Positions 9,474 through 17,555 of a stretch of DNA of 34,270 nt are shown one piece after another. Origin of the DNA: Funiculus sociatus GB2-C1 (GTDB taxonomy: Bacteria; Cyanobacteriota; Cyanobacteriia; Cyanobacteriales; FACHB-T130); contig NZ_JAMPKJ010000062.1 in the NCBI RefSeq assembly GCF_039962115.1, forward strand, positions 1 through 34,270, written 5' to 3'. Made by a program: the position numbers and the translations under genes. Under the pieces are notes generated by a model that worked only from the letters and a program-made list of their open reading frames with translations, was not told the DNA's origin and made no database searches. Within the stretch, counting starts at the first letter, position 1. Every line of letters starts with the position of its first letter.

Positions 9474-9596
9474 ATGGGCGATAGAGCGATCGCTCCGTAT
9501 ACTCTAAGCTAGTTAACAACGGAATACCTCTGGACAGCAGTGCTTTCCAAGGTTAGTTTAGATATCGATTCTCTCCCTAGCGTGAGTCAGTTACCG

Positions 9597-10529
9597 ATGC
9601 GAATTATAGTTACAGGTGGTGCGGGTTTCGTGGGTTCTCATCTCATCGACCGATTGATGAGTTCTGGACACGAAGTCATCTGCTTAGATAACTTCTACAC
9701 GGGAAGTAAGCGCAACATCTTGAAATGGCTGGGTCACCCTTACTTTGAGATGATCCGCCACGACATCACAGAACCAATTCGGCTAGAAGTAGATCAGATA
9801 TATCATCTAGCCTGCCCTGCTTCCCCTGTTCACTACCAATACAACCCAGTCAAAACCGTCAAAACAAGCGTTTTGGGGACGATGAATATGCTGGGTTTAG
9901 CTAAGCGGGTAAAAGCCAGATTCCTTCTGGCGTCAACTTCTGAGGTGTATGGCGACCCCGACGTTCATCCCCAGCCAGAAGAGTATCGAGGCAATGTCAA
10001 CCCAATTGGGATACGTTCTTGTTACGACGAAGGCAAGAGAATTGCAGAAACTTTATCGTTTGACTATCATCGCCAAAATGGTGTAGATATTCGGGTTGCT
10101 CGAATCTTCAACACTTATGGCCCGCGAATGTTAGAAAATGACGGTCGAGTAGTGAGTAATTTTATCGTCCAAGCGCTGCGAGGAATACCGTTAACTGTGT
10201 ATGGTGATGGTTCGCAAACTCGGAGTTTTTGTTATGTTTCTGACCTGGTGGAAGGGCTGATCCGATTGATGAATGGCGAACATACTGGGCCGATTAATTT
10301 AGGTAATCCAGATGAATACACCATCTTAGAATTGGCTCAGAAAATACAACATATGGTGAATCCGGACGCGGACATTAAATTTGAAGCACTGCCGCAAGAT
10401 GACCCTAAGCAGAGACAACCAGATATTACTCGTGCTAAAACTTGGTTGGATTGGGAACCTAGCATTCCTCTGCAAGAAGGGTTAAAACTGACTGTAGAAG
10501 ATTTTAGGGAGCGCATCAACAACGGTTAA
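9597..10529 (+). CDS. uxs: UDP-glucuronate decarboxylase (UDP-xylose synthase), SDR family
   Basis: 310 residues from ATG 9597; an upstream GTG (9540) would add 19 residues with no conserved content. Rossmann motif [10 protein letters not shown] (6-15), then the UXS-type block [20 protein letters not shown] (70-89), the STSEVYGDP segment (113-121) and the catalytic YxxxK in CYDEGKR (Y143, K147). The enzyme oxidises and decarboxylates UDP-glucuronate to UDP-xylose with bound NAD+, in the cytosol. Family members include dTDP-glucose dehydratases, but the CPASP and RSCYDEGKR blocks favour UXS. The next gene, ugd, 109 bp downstream, makes its substrate, so the pair forms a two-step pathway from UDP-glucose, presumably for exopolysaccharide or cell-wall glycans. 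The two are probably cotranscribed. Confidence 0.92.
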   Translation: MRIIVTGGAGFVGSHLIDRLMSSGHEVICLDNFYTGSKRNILKWLGHPYFEMIRHDITEPIRLEVDQIYHLACPASPVHYQYNPVKTVKTSVLGTMNMLGLAKRVKARFLLASTSEVYGDPDVHPQPEEYRGNVNPIGIRSCYDEGKRIAETLSFDYHRQNGVDIRVARIFNTYGPRMLENDGRVVSNFIVQALRGIPLTVYGDGSQTRSFCYVSDLVEGLIRLMNGEHTGPINLGNPDEYTILELAQKIQHMVNPDADIKFEALPQDDPKQRQPDITRAKTWLDWEPSIPLQEGLKLTVEDFRERINNG

Positions 10530-10534
10530 CGGGC

Positions 10535-10605
10535 ATGGTTCATAGTTCATGGTTCATGGGAATAAACAACGAACTATCAACTATGAACAAAAATCTAATA
10601 TCCCC
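10535..10605. repeat. Direct and inverted short repeats between uxs and ugd
   Basis: GGTTCATAGTTCATGGTTCATGG is followed about 30 bases later by its near-inverse CAACTATGAACA. These are the low-order repeats, built on TTCATAGTT-like words, that often pad cyanobacterial intergenic DNA. They could form a hairpin between the two genes. Confidence 0.5.
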
Positions 10606-10638
10606 AGTATTTTCATTCAAGAAAGAGGATTTATTTCT

Positions 10639-12030
10639 ATGCGTGTTTGTGTAATTGGCACTGGATATGTTGGCTTAGTAACAGGTGCCAGCCTTGCTCA
10701 TATCGGGCATCATGTCATCTGTGTGGACAATAATGAAGAAAAAGTCAAGTTGATGAAGGCGGGACAGTCGCCAATATATGAGCCGGGGCTGTCGGATATT
10801 ATGCAGTCGGCTTCGAGTTCAGGGAATCTGGAGTTCACAACTGATTTAGGTGCAGGGGTGGCTCATGGAGAAATTCTGTTTATCGCAGTGGGGACACCGC
10901 CTTTGCCCACAGGTGAAAGCGATACGCGCTACGTGGAAGCTGTTGCGCGTGGAATCGGCTCTCATCTTGATAACAGCTACAAAGTGATTGTGAATAAATC
11001 CACAGTGCCAATTGGATCTGGTGACTGGGTGCGGATGATTGTGCTGGATGGTGTTTCTGAACGCCAGAAATCGCTGGTAGCAGCTGGCGATGTTGGTGTC
11101 GAAGAGAAATTTGGAGAGTTTACCGCGCAGTTTGATGTGGTAAGCAATCCGGAGTTTTTGCGGGAAGGTTCGGCGGTTTACGACACGTTTAACCCGGATC
11201 GGATTGTACTGGGAAGCACTAATCCCAAAGCGATCGCTATGATGCAAGAACTCTACGCGCCCATCGTAGAGCGTAAGGTTGCCGAAGATCAATCCCTACC
11301 ACCAGTGCCAGTTGTGGTGACAGACATCAACTCAGCGGAGATGATCAAGTACGCCGCTAATGCTTTCCTGGCAACCAAAATCAGCTTTATCAACGAAGTT
11401 GCTAATATATGCGATCGCGTCGGTGCTGATGTCACTCAGGTGGCAAAGGGCATCGGTTTAGATTCCCGCATTGGCAACAAATTTTTGCAAGCTGGAATTG
11501 GCTGGGGCGGTTCTTGCTTCCCGAAAGATGTCTCTGCCTTGATTCACACGGCTGAAGATTACGGCTATGATGCCCAACTGATGAAAGCTGCTGTCAGCGT
11601 TAACCAACGCCAGCGTCTGATTGCTCTGGAAAAACTCCAGCAGGTTCTCAAAATCCTTAAGGGCAAAACTGTCGGACTTCTGGGTTTGACCTTCAAACCA
11701 GATACCGATGATATGCGCGACGCACCAGCACTGATGCTGATCGAGCAACTGAACCGACTGGGAGCGAAAGTAAAAGCCTTCGACCCGATTGTTTCTTCTA
11801 CAGGGATGCGCCACGGTTTAACTGGCGTGTTTGTGGAAACCGATCCAGAACGGCTGGCTGATGGCTGCGATGCCTTGGTGCTGGTTACAGACTGGCAACA
11901 GTTCCGGAATCTGGACTTCGCTAAAATGGCGAAGCTGATGAATAACCCCGTGATGATTGACGGGCGCAACTTCCTTGACCGGAAGGAAGTTGAAAACGCT
12001 GGTTTCCAATATGTGGGCGTAGGACGCTAA
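10639..12030 (+). CDS. ugd: UDP-glucose 6-dehydrogenase
   Basis: 463 residues from ATG 10639, fixed by the ribosome binding site AAAGAGGA nine bases before it; the longer frame from 10549 begins in repeat sequence and is rejected. The NAD-binding motif GTGYVGLVTG (7-16) opens the protein. VSNPEFLREGSAV (168-180) and the active-site block GIGWGGSCFPKD (C293 nucleophile) are intact, and the C-terminal UDP-binding domain contains GLTFKPDTDDMRD. It oxidises UDP-glucose twice to UDP-glucuronate, the substrate of the upstream UXS. A stretch near 138-162 (around GVSERQKSL) is longer than I would expect in the shorter bacterial enzymes; this is a guess from memory. Transcription probably ends at the perfect palindrome 44 bp after the stop. 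Confidence 0.97.
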   Translation: MRVCVIGTGYVGLVTGASLAHIGHHVICVDNNEEKVKLMKAGQSPIYEPGLSDIMQSASSSGNLEFTTDLGAGVAHGEILFIAVGTPPLPTGESDTRYVEAVARGIGSHLDNSYKVIVNKSTVPIGSGDWVRMIVLDGVSERQKSLVAAGDVGVEEKFGEFTAQFDVVSNPEFLREGSAVYDTFNPDRIVLGSTNPKAIAMMQELYAPIVERKVAEDQSLPPVPVVVTDINSAEMIKYAANAFLATKISFINEVANICDRVGADVTQVAKGIGLDSRIGNKFLQAGIGWGGSCFPKDVSALIHTAEDYGYDAQLMKAAVSVNQRQRLIALEKLQQVLKILKGKTVGLLGLTFKPDTDDMRDAPALMLIEQLNRLGAKVKAFDPIVSSTGMRHGLTGVFVETDPERLADGCDALVLVTDWQQFRNLDFAKMAKLMNNPVMIDGRNFLDRKEVENAGFQYVGVGR

Positions 12031-12073
12031 TAGCTAACATAGCAATCCTCGGCAGAGTTTTGATTTAGCCCTT

Positions 12074-12108
12074 GAGATCCCCGACTTCTTAAAGAAGTCG
12101 GGGATCTC
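12074..12108. terminator. Perfect palindrome between ugd and permease gene (CCCGACTTC family, copy 2)
   Basis: A 17-bp perfect inverted repeat, GAGATCCCCGACTTCTT (12074-12090) and its complement (12092-12108), around one central base. It lies between two convergent stop codons (12030 and 12124) and should act as a bidirectional terminator. Its core is the same as the hairpin at 7089-7117. Confidence 0.7.
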
Positions 12109-12123
12109 GCCTTTACAAATCAT

Positions 12124-13401
12124 TTAAAACTGCCTTATTTTGTGCCAAATTAGTCCAGCGAGAATTAATCCTAGACCGATTTGCCAAATTTGCGGATCTA
12201 CCCAAAAAGCCAGGAATAGACAAGATACTAAACCTAATATGGCTAACCATTTAGGATAGAGTCGCTGATTATTTGGCAGTTGCCATGCTGCCAAATTTGT
12301 AATTGCATAGTAAATCAAAACGTTAAAGGCGCTGAACGACCAGGTCGTTTTAACATTACCAACCAGCACCAAAAGCGCGATCGCAATTCCGACAACCAGC
12401 ACTGCCAAATTCGGTGTCGTTCCTTGCGGGTTCAAACGCGCCAAAACTCTAGGTGCATCCCGCCGCCGTCCCATCGCCAGCAACACGCGAGATAAGCCTA
12501 AAATCAGGTTAAGTAACACGCCCAACATGGCAGTCATGGCACCGATACTTAACACCACAGCACCACCTGCACTCCCCACGTTGCGAATTGCTGCCTCAAG
12601 CGGTGCTGACTGATTAGTAGTATTACCCAAAACATTAGACCCCACTGCGGCAATACCAACCGTCGCCACTGCTATGTAAAGCAGCATTGTCAATACCAGG
12701 GTGACAATCATCGCCTTGGGAATCGTCTTTCTGGGTTCCCGCGCTTCCTCCCCCATTGTGGCAATGCGCCCATAACCTGTGTAGGCGACAAACATCAGCG
12801 CAGTCGCTTCTAGTACCGTCGCTGGGGAACCGATGAAAAAGGGAGTGAGATTTTCTGCACGGTTCGCGATCGCACTCGGCAGACAAGCAAAGATAAAGAA
12901 AGTTAAAGATAGTAGCGTTACCGATACTATTGCAATATTGGTGACATTAGAGCGACGGATGCCGCCAAGAACAATTAAGGTAAAAATAACTACAGCCGCT
13001 AGAGCCGTGGGAATGAGAAATCCTCGCCCGTACAAACCAGTAGCATTCAACAAGTAACTGGCAAAACCCAAAGCAGCCGTCGCCGCCGAAGCAGTCTTTG
13101 CCAAAAGAAACATCCAGCCTGCGGTGAACCCCAAACTCGGAGTTAGGTACTTATAGCCATATTCGTAGGTTCCACCGCTGACAGAATGATTTGCAGCTAG
13201 TTGAGCGCTGTTAAGACCGTTACAGGTTGCTATAAGGGCTGCGATCGCCATTGCTAAAATTACCGCAGGGCCAGCGATTCCGGCTGCAATACCGATACTG
13301 ACAAATACCCCAGTACCGACAATCGAACCTAAGCCCATCATGGTTGCGCCTAAAACCCCTAACTCTCGTTGCAGCTGTGGTGGTGAGGTTCTAGCAGACA
13401 C
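12124..13401 (-). CDS. APC-superfamily amino acid permease
   Basis: 425 residues from a GTG start supported by GGAG nine bases upstream; the nearby ATG is out of frame. The first membrane segment carries the APC glycine motif GLGSIVGTGVF (about 23-33), which lines the substrate site in LeuT-fold amino acid transporters. Further hydrophobic segments follow at roughly regular spacing, about twelve in all. The segment FVAYTGYGRIATMGEEAREP near 200-225 matches the conserved TM6/loop region of the cationic amino acid / APC group. It is an inner-membrane importer or antiporter; the substrate cannot be read from sequence. The ExbB-like gene ends 76 bp upstream on the same strand, so the three minus-strand genes from 14991 to 12124 may form one transcript. 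Confidence 0.93.
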   Translation of the reverse strand: MSARTSPPQLQRELGVLGATMMGLGSIVGTGVFVSIGIAAGIAGPAVILAMAIAALIATCNGLNSAQLAANHSVSGGTYEYGYKYLTPSLGFTAGWMFLLAKTASAATAALGFASYLLNATGLYGRGFLIPTALAAVVIFTLIVLGGIRRSNVTNIAIVSVTLLSLTFFIFACLPSAIANRAENLTPFFIGSPATVLEATALMFVAYTGYGRIATMGEEAREPRKTIPKAMIVTLVLTMLLYIAVATVGIAAVGSNVLGNTTNQSAPLEAAIRNVGSAGGAVVLSIGAMTAMLGVLLNLILGLSRVLLAMGRRRDAPRVLARLNPQGTTPNLAVLVVGIAIALLVLVGNVKTTWSFSAFNVLIYYAITNLAAWQLPNNQRLYPKWLAILGLVSCLFLAFWVDPQIWQIGLGLILAGLIWHKIRQF

Positions 13402-13477
13402 AAGCCATCTCCCAGGTAAAAACTACCGATATGTTACTACCGACAGGTTAAGGCTGGGTTGTCATAGCGATCGCCTT

Positions 13478-14131
13478 TCATCCCAAAAGCGATCGCTCGT
13501 AGCCGCGACGATATAGCAATTCTAGCTGACCTCCATACTGCTGAATAAAGGCAAGTTGCCGCCCATACAACCCCCTAAACGTATTGGCAAAAAGGAGGGT
13601 AAAGATAGCCACTATCAGCCCAAATGCTGTGGAAATTAAAGCCTCGCTAATTCCGGCTGTGACATCGGCAGTTTGAGTACCTCCTACATCTCCCAATCTC
13701 AGAGAGGCAAAAGAGTTAATCAAACCTAAAACTGTCCCCAAAAGACCTAACAGTGGGGCAATGCTGATAATCGTATCAAATACTGTACTAAAACGCTTCA
13801 GCAAGGGTAACTCTGCTTGAGCGGCACTTTCTAAAGCCAGCCGAAAGTCCTCTGGGGTGGGCTTTTCTAATTCCAAAGCTGCCAGAAATATCCGCGCCAT
13901 CGGTAAATCTACATTTTGCTGTAGAATTGCGATCGCTTGGGCCCTGACATCGGCAGACTGTGGATTACCGCGGTACAGCGCCAAAACTTCGCGCACGAAA
14001 CGATTTTGGCGAATAGTAATCTGCTGCCAAAAAAAAATCCTTTCTAAAATCAATGCCACTGCCAGGATAGAGAATCCCAGAAGCGGCAACATGACCACCC
14101 CACCAAGAAAAAATAGACGCAGGACTGACAT
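13478..14131 (-). CDS. MotA/TolQ/ExbB proton channel family protein
   Basis: 217 residues from ATG. Three membrane segments fit the family: TM1 (about 6-30), TM2 (about 119-141, IISIAPLLGLLGTVLGLI) and TM3 (about 161-184, ISEALISTAFGLIVAIFTLL), with the large cytoplasmic part between TM1 and TM2. The GLLGTVLGL and EALISTAFGL motifs are typical. ExbB/TolQ proteins form a pentameric stator that, with an ExbD/TolR dimer, couples proton flow to outer-membrane events such as TonB-dependent uptake. No ExbD/TolR gene lies on either side here, which is unusual, so the partner must be elsewhere or this paralogue is solitary. It is flanked by a DUF2993 gene 65 bp upstream and the permease downstream. 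Confidence 0.9.
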   Translation of the reverse strand: MSVLRLFFLGGVVMLPLLGFSILAVALILERIFFWQQITIRQNRFVREVLALYRGNPQSADVRAQAIAILQQNVDLPMARIFLAALELEKPTPEDFRLALESAAQAELPLLKRFSTVFDTIISIAPLLGLLGTVLGLINSFASLRLGDVGGTQTADVTAGISEALISTAFGLIVAIFTLLFANTFRGLYGRQLAFIQQYGGQLELLYRRGYERSLLG

Positions 14132-14136
14132 AAAAA

Positions 14137-14194
14137 TTAGCTAATGGCTGAGTGCTAATCGCTAATTGTTTAAAAGCCATTAGCCATTAGCTAA
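14137..14194. repeat. TAGCCAT-type heptamer repeat with 13-bp inverted arms
   Basis: TTAGCTAATGGCT (14137-14149) is the exact complement of AGCCATTAGCTAA (14182-14194); extra partial copies of the AGCCATT / GCTAATC heptamer fill the space between. It occupies the whole gap between the DUF2993 and ExbB genes. A related pair, GGCTAAT / ATTAGCC, occurs at 30503-30531. Confidence 0.7.
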
Positions 14195-14196
14195 GA

Positions 14197-14991
14197 TTAG
14201 GGATTATTGGGAACGCGCTCGATTTGGGCGTAACCGCTGAAAACTAGCGTTTTCCCTTGTGTTTCCAGCCGATTGATTCGCAGCGTTACACCATCGAGAT
14301 TAAAGCGATCCAGATCGACCATGTTATCTAAAATCTCAGCGAATACTTTTGTCAAGGTATCAGAAATATCCCTTAACGATTCAGGCACCGCTTCAGATTG
14401 AAATTTGGCATCTTTAAAACGAACGCGCCGCCGCCTTTCCGCTGCTAGGGTTGCGGTCATGCTGACTGGAACCATTCCTTTTTCGCCTAAATCTGCTTGG
14501 GCAAAAATTTGGACTTGGTTATTGGGTAGCAGCTGTACGTTTACTTCGCTAAAGGATACAGGCTGACCGCCAGATAATTCTGTCAATTCAGGTGTTTCAA
14601 GATTTTGTAGCCGCTTTTTTACCAGTTCTGCTTGGAAGGATTGGTTGATATCTGCTTCTGATAGCGTTACTTGGGCAACCGCTTGGGTGGGCTGCTTCAG
14701 CAGAATCTTACCGTTCATTACACCGCTGAAGTCAATTGAGACGGCATCTGTCTCAAAAGAAACCTCCTGGGCGCGAAACTCGCGGCGAATTACCAGACCA
14801 CTGCCATTCATCTTGAAGCTGTCAATACTTCCTTGTAGAAGTTTGCTGGAGGGATAGCAGCGAACAGCAACTTCTACAGACTCACTCTGGGTAAACAAGT
14901 GGCGAATCGTCTTGCTGGCTACTGTATTGAGAACGCGCTCTCCCCAATCCGTGCCTGTATTGTTTGTGAAACCAGTAAGGCCGCCTAACAT
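14197..14991 (-). CDS. DUF2993 (LmeA-like) family protein
   Basis: 264 residues from ATG 14991. The opening MLGGLTGF...DWGERVLNTVASKTIRHLFTQSE and the text VRCYPSSKLLQGSID are characteristic of cyanobacterial DUF2993 proteins as I recall them. The family includes mycobacterial LmeA, a phospholipid-binding protein of the cell envelope, and has a TULIP/BPI-like elongated beta fold; here there is no signal peptide, so a cytoplasmic or membrane-peripheral location is more likely. About residues 20-255 form the domain, ending in GYAQIERVPNNP. The 65-bp gap to the ExbB gene is filled by a repeat. The leader carries two hairpins (15008-15023 and 15065-15090) that could affect its expression. Function in cyanobacteria is unknown. 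Confidence 0.85.
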   Translation of the reverse strand: MLGGLTGFTNNTGTDWGERVLNTVASKTIRHLFTQSESVEVAVRCYPSSKLLQGSIDSFKMNGSGLVIRREFRAQEVSFETDAVSIDFSGVMNGKILLKQPTQAVAQVTLSEADINQSFQAELVKKRLQNLETPELTELSGGQPVSFSEVNVQLLPNNQVQIFAQADLGEKGMVPVSMTATLAAERRRRVRFKDAKFQSEAVPESLRDISDTLTKVFAEILDNMVDLDRFNLDGVTLRINRLETQGKTLVFSGYAQIERVPNNP

Positions 14992-15007
14992 AAAGTTTAA
15001 CGTCCAC

Positions 15008-15023
15008 GAGAGTGCTTACTCTC
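15008..15023 (-). promoter_or_regulatory. Small hairpin in the DUF2993 leader
   Basis: GAGAGT / ACTCTC with a GCTT tetraloop, 17-32 bases before the start codon. It would lie in the 5' untranslated region, close to where a ribosome binding site is expected. Confidence 0.4.
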
Positions 15024-15059
15024 TTGTTTGTAACAAAATATTAAGGAATATGCAATCAA

Positions 15060-15090
15060 GAAAAAAGCGCTAAATGGTTCTAAAGCGCTT
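15060..15090 (-). terminator. Intrinsic-terminator-like hairpin with U run on the minus strand
   Basis: Read on the minus strand: AAGCGCT, a 12-nt loop, AGCGCTT and then further Ts, giving a run of six T. This is the form of a Rho-independent terminator. It lies about 75 bases before the DUF2993 start, where no upstream minus-strand gene exists, so it would end a short transcript or act as an attenuator. Confidence 0.5.
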
Positions 15091-15520
15091 ATGTATCAAG
15101 GTTATCAGCCTTAAAATGTCAAAATATATATAATTTTCTGACTTCTGCGATTAGTTAAATCAATAAGGGCAGGATTTTCTCAATAATGTAGCGATCGCTA
15201 CGGGCAAACAATGGGAAACTATAGCCATTTATATGCTGAATTCCTCACTCATCACCACCTATAACCGCAAAATTTACCTTGGTGCAGTCTTTTCCGAAAA
15301 AGGTAGAGGGCAAAATTTGAGAATCAAGGGCTGGCCGCTTGGCTGTCGCTAATCGCCTCTTTACGTGCGTCAAGTTTAACGCAGGCGCAATGAATTATCC
15401 TACCTGCTGAGATTACTGGCACGATTGTTAGTAATCATGCTTTAAATCTTTACCATACTTGCATCCCTACGTCAAGCAAATAAGCTAATTTGCTTCACAG
15501 TTTCACCCACTTTTTTTCGT

Positions 15521-15540
15521 TTCCAGGGTGACCCTGGGAA
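15521..15540. repeat. Palindromic repeat, CCAGGGT family, copy 1
   Basis: CCAGGGT G ACCCTGG is a perfect 7-bp palindrome (15523-15537) inside TTTCGTTCC-like flanks. A related element lies about 100 bp away at 15621-15646. Confidence 0.6.
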
Positions 15541-15620
15541 TGCTATAAATGAGGATCTGCCTCATCTATTCTTGTCTTGAGCTTTGTTACTAAAAAGGGT
15601 AGGCATAGCCTCCTTAAATT

Positions 15621-15646
15621 TCGTTCCTAGGCTGACCTGGGAACGA
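15621..15646. repeat. Palindromic repeat, CGTTCCCAGG family, copy 2
   Basis: TCGTTCCTAGG (15621-15631) pairs with CCTGGGAACGA (15636-15646) with one G-T wobble around a CTGA loop. It lies 28 bp before the start codon of the fusion gene, thus inside its leader. Confidence 0.65.
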
Positions 15647-15673
15647 GAAACTTACAATAAAAATATCAAATAT

Positions 15674-17443
15674 ATGACCAGAATAATTATTCGCTACTAC
15701 GATCCTAGCTATCCCTATTTAGAGTCGGCTATAAGGTCGATAAAGGGAGATTTTGAAATCGTTGTATACGATGACGGTAGCCGCGAGTTCCCGGATTTAA
15801 ACTCAGTTAAAAATCGATGCCAAATTAGAAGATTAGAGCATCGGGGGCCAGCTTCTACTCTCATACAAGCTTTGATTGATGCCAAGAGAGAAAACGTACA
15901 ACAAGTATTTATTCTAGATGGCGATGATGAGGCGCAAGAGTCTCTGCCGAATTTTCTCAACTCATCATTGCAATTACCTTACACGGCTGTGATCGGGCAA
16001 TTCCGAGATGAACCTTCTCCAATTTACAAAAGCCAGGGAACTGATTTATTTCAGGAAGCTGTTGCCAATCTAAAATTTTGCCCCCCTTGCTTTAGTTTAA
16101 AGCTGGGAAATTGGGCTGAAGAATTGCCCAGCGTTCTTCAAATGGTGCAAACAGAATATCTGGCAACCGGAACTTTATTTTTGGGTTTATTTCTAACTCG
16201 TCAAACAGGTATTTCTGTCACCGATAAGGTAATTTATTGGAGACAGCACGAGGCACAAACCTACAGACAACACCACCAGGAAAGACTTTTGGTTGGGCAA
16301 AGGATTTGGCAAATTTATAATCAAAGAATTTTGGAGGATTGTAGCCAAACATTGCGGCTTCATCCCAATGATGCTGTTGCTTATTACAATCGAGGTAATG
16401 TCCGATCTAGATTGGGCGATCGCCAAGGAGCAATTGAGGATTACACTCAGGCGTTACAGTTTAATTCTAACTTTAGTGAAGCTTACAGCAACCGAGGTGT
16501 GGCACGCTTTGATCTAGGAGATTACCAAGGCGCGATCGCAGACTATTCTCAAGCATTGCTACGAACCCCTAACTTTGCCCATGCTTACAATAATCGCGGT
16601 AACGCCCGTTTGAGGATGGGCGAACATCTAGCCGCAATTGAGGATTTACACAAAGCGGCTAATTTGTTTCTTGTGCAAGGGGATGTGGAGAATTACAAGC
16701 GATCGCATACTCTCCTCGCTGAAGCACATTTTAACCGGGGAATCACTTTCTCTAGACAAGGTAAGCTTAATGAAGCTTTAACTTGTTACCAAAAGGCGCT
16801 GGACATTAAACCGGATTTTCCTCCCGCACGCTATCAAGTTCATACTATAAAGAAAGGTTACGAATTTACTACCGATTGGTTCTCCATAAATCTTGATATT
16901 TGGCAAAAATATTTAATACATCTTTCTCAGGTTTCTGGATTAAATATCTTAGAAATCGGAAGTTGGGAAGGAAGGTCTACTTGTTGGTTTGTAGACAATC
17001 TCTTAATTCAAGATTATAGTAAGATTACTTGTATAGATACCTTCGAGGGAAGTTTAGAACAGAGTCGTTACGATCCTAGTTATTTAAGCTCTATCGAAAG
17101 CCGATTTAACTATAACATCAGTCGAACAGACTATCCGGAAAAAGTATGCAAAATAGTAGGCAAGTCTCAAGAAATATTGCGCTCGTTACCGCTAGAATCC
17201 TATGATGTTGTTTACATTGATGGTTCCCATCTAGCCAGCGATGTCCTTGAAGATGCCGTTTTAAGTTGGAGACTGTCCAAAGTTGACGGTATTATCATCT
17301 TTGATGATTATGATTTTGTCTTTCCCGAAAATAACGTGCAAAATCCCAAGGTTGCTATAGACGCTTTTATTTCATTTTTTGATAGTAAAGTTAAAGTTTT
17401 TCATCAATCTCACCAAGTTTTACTACAGAAAATAAGTCATTAG
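15674..17443 (+). CDS. Glycosyltransferase-like / TPR / SAM methyltransferase fusion protein
   Basis: 589 residues from ATG 15674; the frame is open to 15584 but the extra codons run through a palindromic repeat. Three modules are visible. Residues 1-200 resemble a GT-A (GT2-like) glycosyltransferase: an N-terminal strand-rich start, DDGS (33-36), HRGPASTLIQAL (56-67) and a DxD-type ILDGDDE (80-86). Residues about 234-381 contain four TPR units (YYNRGNVRSRLGDRQGAIEDY and similar). Residues about 400-589 are a class I methyltransferase of the Methyltransf_24 kind: NILEIGSWEGRS (424-435) for SAM, CIDTFEG (453-459), DVVYIDGSH (511-519) and IIFDDYD (541-547). No signal peptide is present, so it acts in the cytoplasm. 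A role in building or capping a methylated glycan, or glycosylating a protein, is inferred. CHAT gene 1 starts 112 bp later on the same strand. Confidence 0.85.
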   Translation: MTRIIIRYYDPSYPYLESAIRSIKGDFEIVVYDDGSREFPDLNSVKNRCQIRRLEHRGPASTLIQALIDAKRENVQQVFILDGDDEAQESLPNFLNSSLQLPYTAVIGQFRDEPSPIYKSQGTDLFQEAVANLKFCPPCFSLKLGNWAEELPSVLQMVQTEYLATGTLFLGLFLTRQTGISVTDKVIYWRQHEAQTYRQHHQERLLVGQRIWQIYNQRILEDCSQTLRLHPNDAVAYYNRGNVRSRLGDRQGAIEDYTQALQFNSNFSEAYSNRGVARFDLGDYQGAIADYSQALLRTPNFAHAYNNRGNARLRMGEHLAAIEDLHKAANLFLVQGDVENYKRSHTLLAEAHFNRGITFSRQGKLNEALTCYQKALDIKPDFPPARYQVHTIKKGYEFTTDWFSINLDIWQKYLIHLSQVSGLNILEIGSWEGRSTCWFVDNLLIQDYSKITCIDTFEGSLEQSRYDPSYLSSIESRFNYNISRTDYPEKVCKIVGKSQEILRSLPLESYDVVYIDGSHLASDVLEDAVLSWRLSKVDGIIIFDDYDFVFPENNVQNPKVAIDAFISFFDSKVKVFHQSHQVLLQKISH

Positions 17444-17555
17444 ATGAGCAACAAAGTATTTTCCACGATCGATAATCCCATAAAAATAACAATATCCAAT
17501 AACCAGAATAAATAAAAAATATTCTGTATTTAGTAGCCGTGAAAGTGAGAGCAGC

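Larger units (their letters stand above)
9189..9596. other. Spacer between lepA and uxs
   Basis: No gene is seen. The spacer contains a 14-bp stem hairpin (9307-9341), an AT-rich 11-bp tandem triplet (9441-9473) and a HIP1-like GCGATCGC site near 9487. The uxs promoter should lie in the second half. Confidence 0.7.
14992..15673. other. Spacer between divergent DUF2993 and fusion genes
   Basis: About 680 bp without a supported gene, between divergently transcribed genes, so it must hold at least two promoters. It contains two leader hairpins on the DUF2993 side and two copies of a palindromic repeat on the other side. A 39-codon frame at 15233-15352 is open but matches nothing and is not called. 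A HIP1 octamer lies at 15191-15198. Confidence 0.6.

Noticed and set aside
15233-15352. 39-codon frame in the DUF2993/fusion spacer
   Set aside because: Open from ATG but short, unrecognised and without a ribosome binding site; could not be separated from chance.
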